Shown piece by piece: positions 63,459 to 64,000 of a DNA stretch of 64,000 bases. The stretch is from Candidatus Kryptonium sp. (GTDB lineage: Bacteria > Bacteroidota > Ignavibacteria > Kryptoniales > Kryptoniaceae): contig JANXBN010000001.1 in NCBI GenBank assembly GCA_025060635.1, positions 815,284 through 879,283 of the forward strand, in the 5' to 3' direction. A program made the translations under genes and the position numbers. Every line of letters begins with the position of its first letter. Within the stretch, counting starts at the first letter, position 1. Under the pieces are notes generated by a model that was given only the letters and a program-made list of their open reading frames with translations, searched no databases and was not told where the DNA came from.

Positions 63459-64000
63459 ATGTCTGGACATTCAAAATGGCATCAGATAAGACATAAGAAA
63501 GCAATAATTGACGCAAGAAAGGGAAAACTTTTCACAAAACTCATCAAAGAAATAACCGTTGCAGCGAAACAAGGCGGTGGTAATCCAGAAACAAACCCAA
63601 GATTGCGTCTTGCAATTCAGAACGCAAAGGCAGCAAACATGCCTTGGGAGAACATTGAAAGAGCAATTAAAAGAGGAACTGGAGAACTTCCAGGAGTAGC
63701 TTATGAAGAAGTCGTCTACGAAGGATATGGTCCAGGTGGAGTTGCGCTTTACATTGAGTCAACTACTGACAACAAAAACAGAACTGTTGCAGAGATAAGA
63801 AACATACTTAATCGTCACAACGGTAGCTTAGGGGAAGCTGGTTCTGTTGCTTGGATATTTGAAAGGAAAGGAGTTATCCAAATTCCAAAAGAATATGATG
63901 AAGACACAATACTTGCAATCATACTTGAAGCTGGGGCGGATGATTTGAAATCTTATGATACTTTCTTTGAAGTTATTACCGCGCCGGAAAATTTAGAACA
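63459..64000 (+). CDS. YebC/PmpR family transcriptional or translational regulator, 3'-truncated
   Basis: The first 180 codons of a protein that runs off the right edge (families are about 240-250 residues). The start [19 protein letters not shown] and [39 protein letters not shown], and [19 protein letters not shown] are diagnostic. YebC-family proteins act as DNA-binding regulators or, in other members, as translation factors relieving ribosome stalls at proline stretches. It follows recJ after 21 bases. Confidence 0.97.
   Translation, partial: MSGHSKWHQIRHKKAIIDARKGKLFTKLIKEITVAAKQGGGNPETNPRLRLAIQNAKAANMPWENIERAIKRGTGELPGVAYEEVVYEGYGPGGVALYIESTTDNKNRTVAEIRNILNRHNGSLGEAGSVAWIFERKGVIQIPKEYDEDTILAIILEAGADDLKSYDTFFEVITAPENLE

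Overview
The window reads as one contiguous stretch of an AT-rich bacterial chromosome. It holds about 50 protein genes, one structural RNA gene and no recognisable phage, IS element, CRISPR array, tRNA or rRNA. The organism is probably a member of the FCB group near Ignavibacteria/Kryptonia. The support is a secreted LamG protein with a type IX secretion (Por) C-terminal tail, a DUF5723-like outer-membrane barrel, many lipoproteins, KdsB (so a Gram-negative envelope) and a KorAB 2-oxoacid:ferredoxin oxidoreductase. The RNase P RNA has long GC-rich stems in an otherwise AT-rich sequence, which hints at a thermophile. The species-level placement is inference.

Layout. 1-7.1 kb: end of an HDAC-like deacetylase, an envelope pair (large lipoprotein plus barrel with a carboxypeptidase-regulatory-like domain), then on the minus strand a D-aminoacylase-like amidohydrolase and a nitrilase. 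7.4-13.3 kb: a plus-strand run from a clear sigma70-type promoter: M16 protease, alanine dehydrogenase, NuoG-NuoH-NuoI. 13.3-17.3 kb: a T9SS-exported LamG protein, a GH2N-GH13 lipoprotein and YjbQ. 17.3-23.8 kb: a tight minus operon plsC-gatC-kdsB-pyrG-glnE. 23.9-27.9 kb: phosphohexomutase, a GHL10 glycosidase-like protein, a lone microcompartment vertex protein (EutN/CcmL) and DprA. 28-36.3 kb: Spy-like protein, a deaminase-like amidohydrolase, a large hybrid histidine kinase with a periplasmic CXXCH heme motif, citrate synthase and a PBP4-type carboxypeptidase. 36.5-41.8 kb (minus): uvrD-like helicase, trpS, scpA, scpB and an RsuA/RluB pseudouridine synthase. 42-46 kb (plus): prenyl diphosphate synthase, HPr, Enzyme I, PGI/PMI. 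46.1-52.6 kb (minus): a decayed gene, larE, aroE, a scrap of tsf, a TPR protein, then an overlapping operon Rieske protein - QueG/HAD fusion - thioredoxin reductase. 52.7-64 kb (plus): glnD, an unrecognised gene, a radical SAM protein, korA-korB, a candidate small RNA, a coiled-coil zinc-ribbon protein, rnpB, recJ and the start of yebC.

Themes. Central metabolism (citrate synthase, KorAB, Ald, complex I subunits) sits beside nitrogen signalling (GlnE and GlnD, both apparently complete) and envelope biogenesis (KdsB, PlsC, DacB). The PTS phosphocarriers HPr and EI occur with no sugar permease, suggesting a regulatory role.

Most unusual items: the QueG-HAD fusion and its overlapping redox operon; the orphan EutN/CcmL gene; the heme-motif hybrid kinase; the unknown gene 4 bases after glnD; a candidate sRNA bracketed by two strong terminators; rnpB starting at the stop codon of the preceding gene; and two gene remnants, one matching the first ~15 residues of elongation factor Ts. 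I did not find a defence island, biosynthetic cluster or other large undescribed system.
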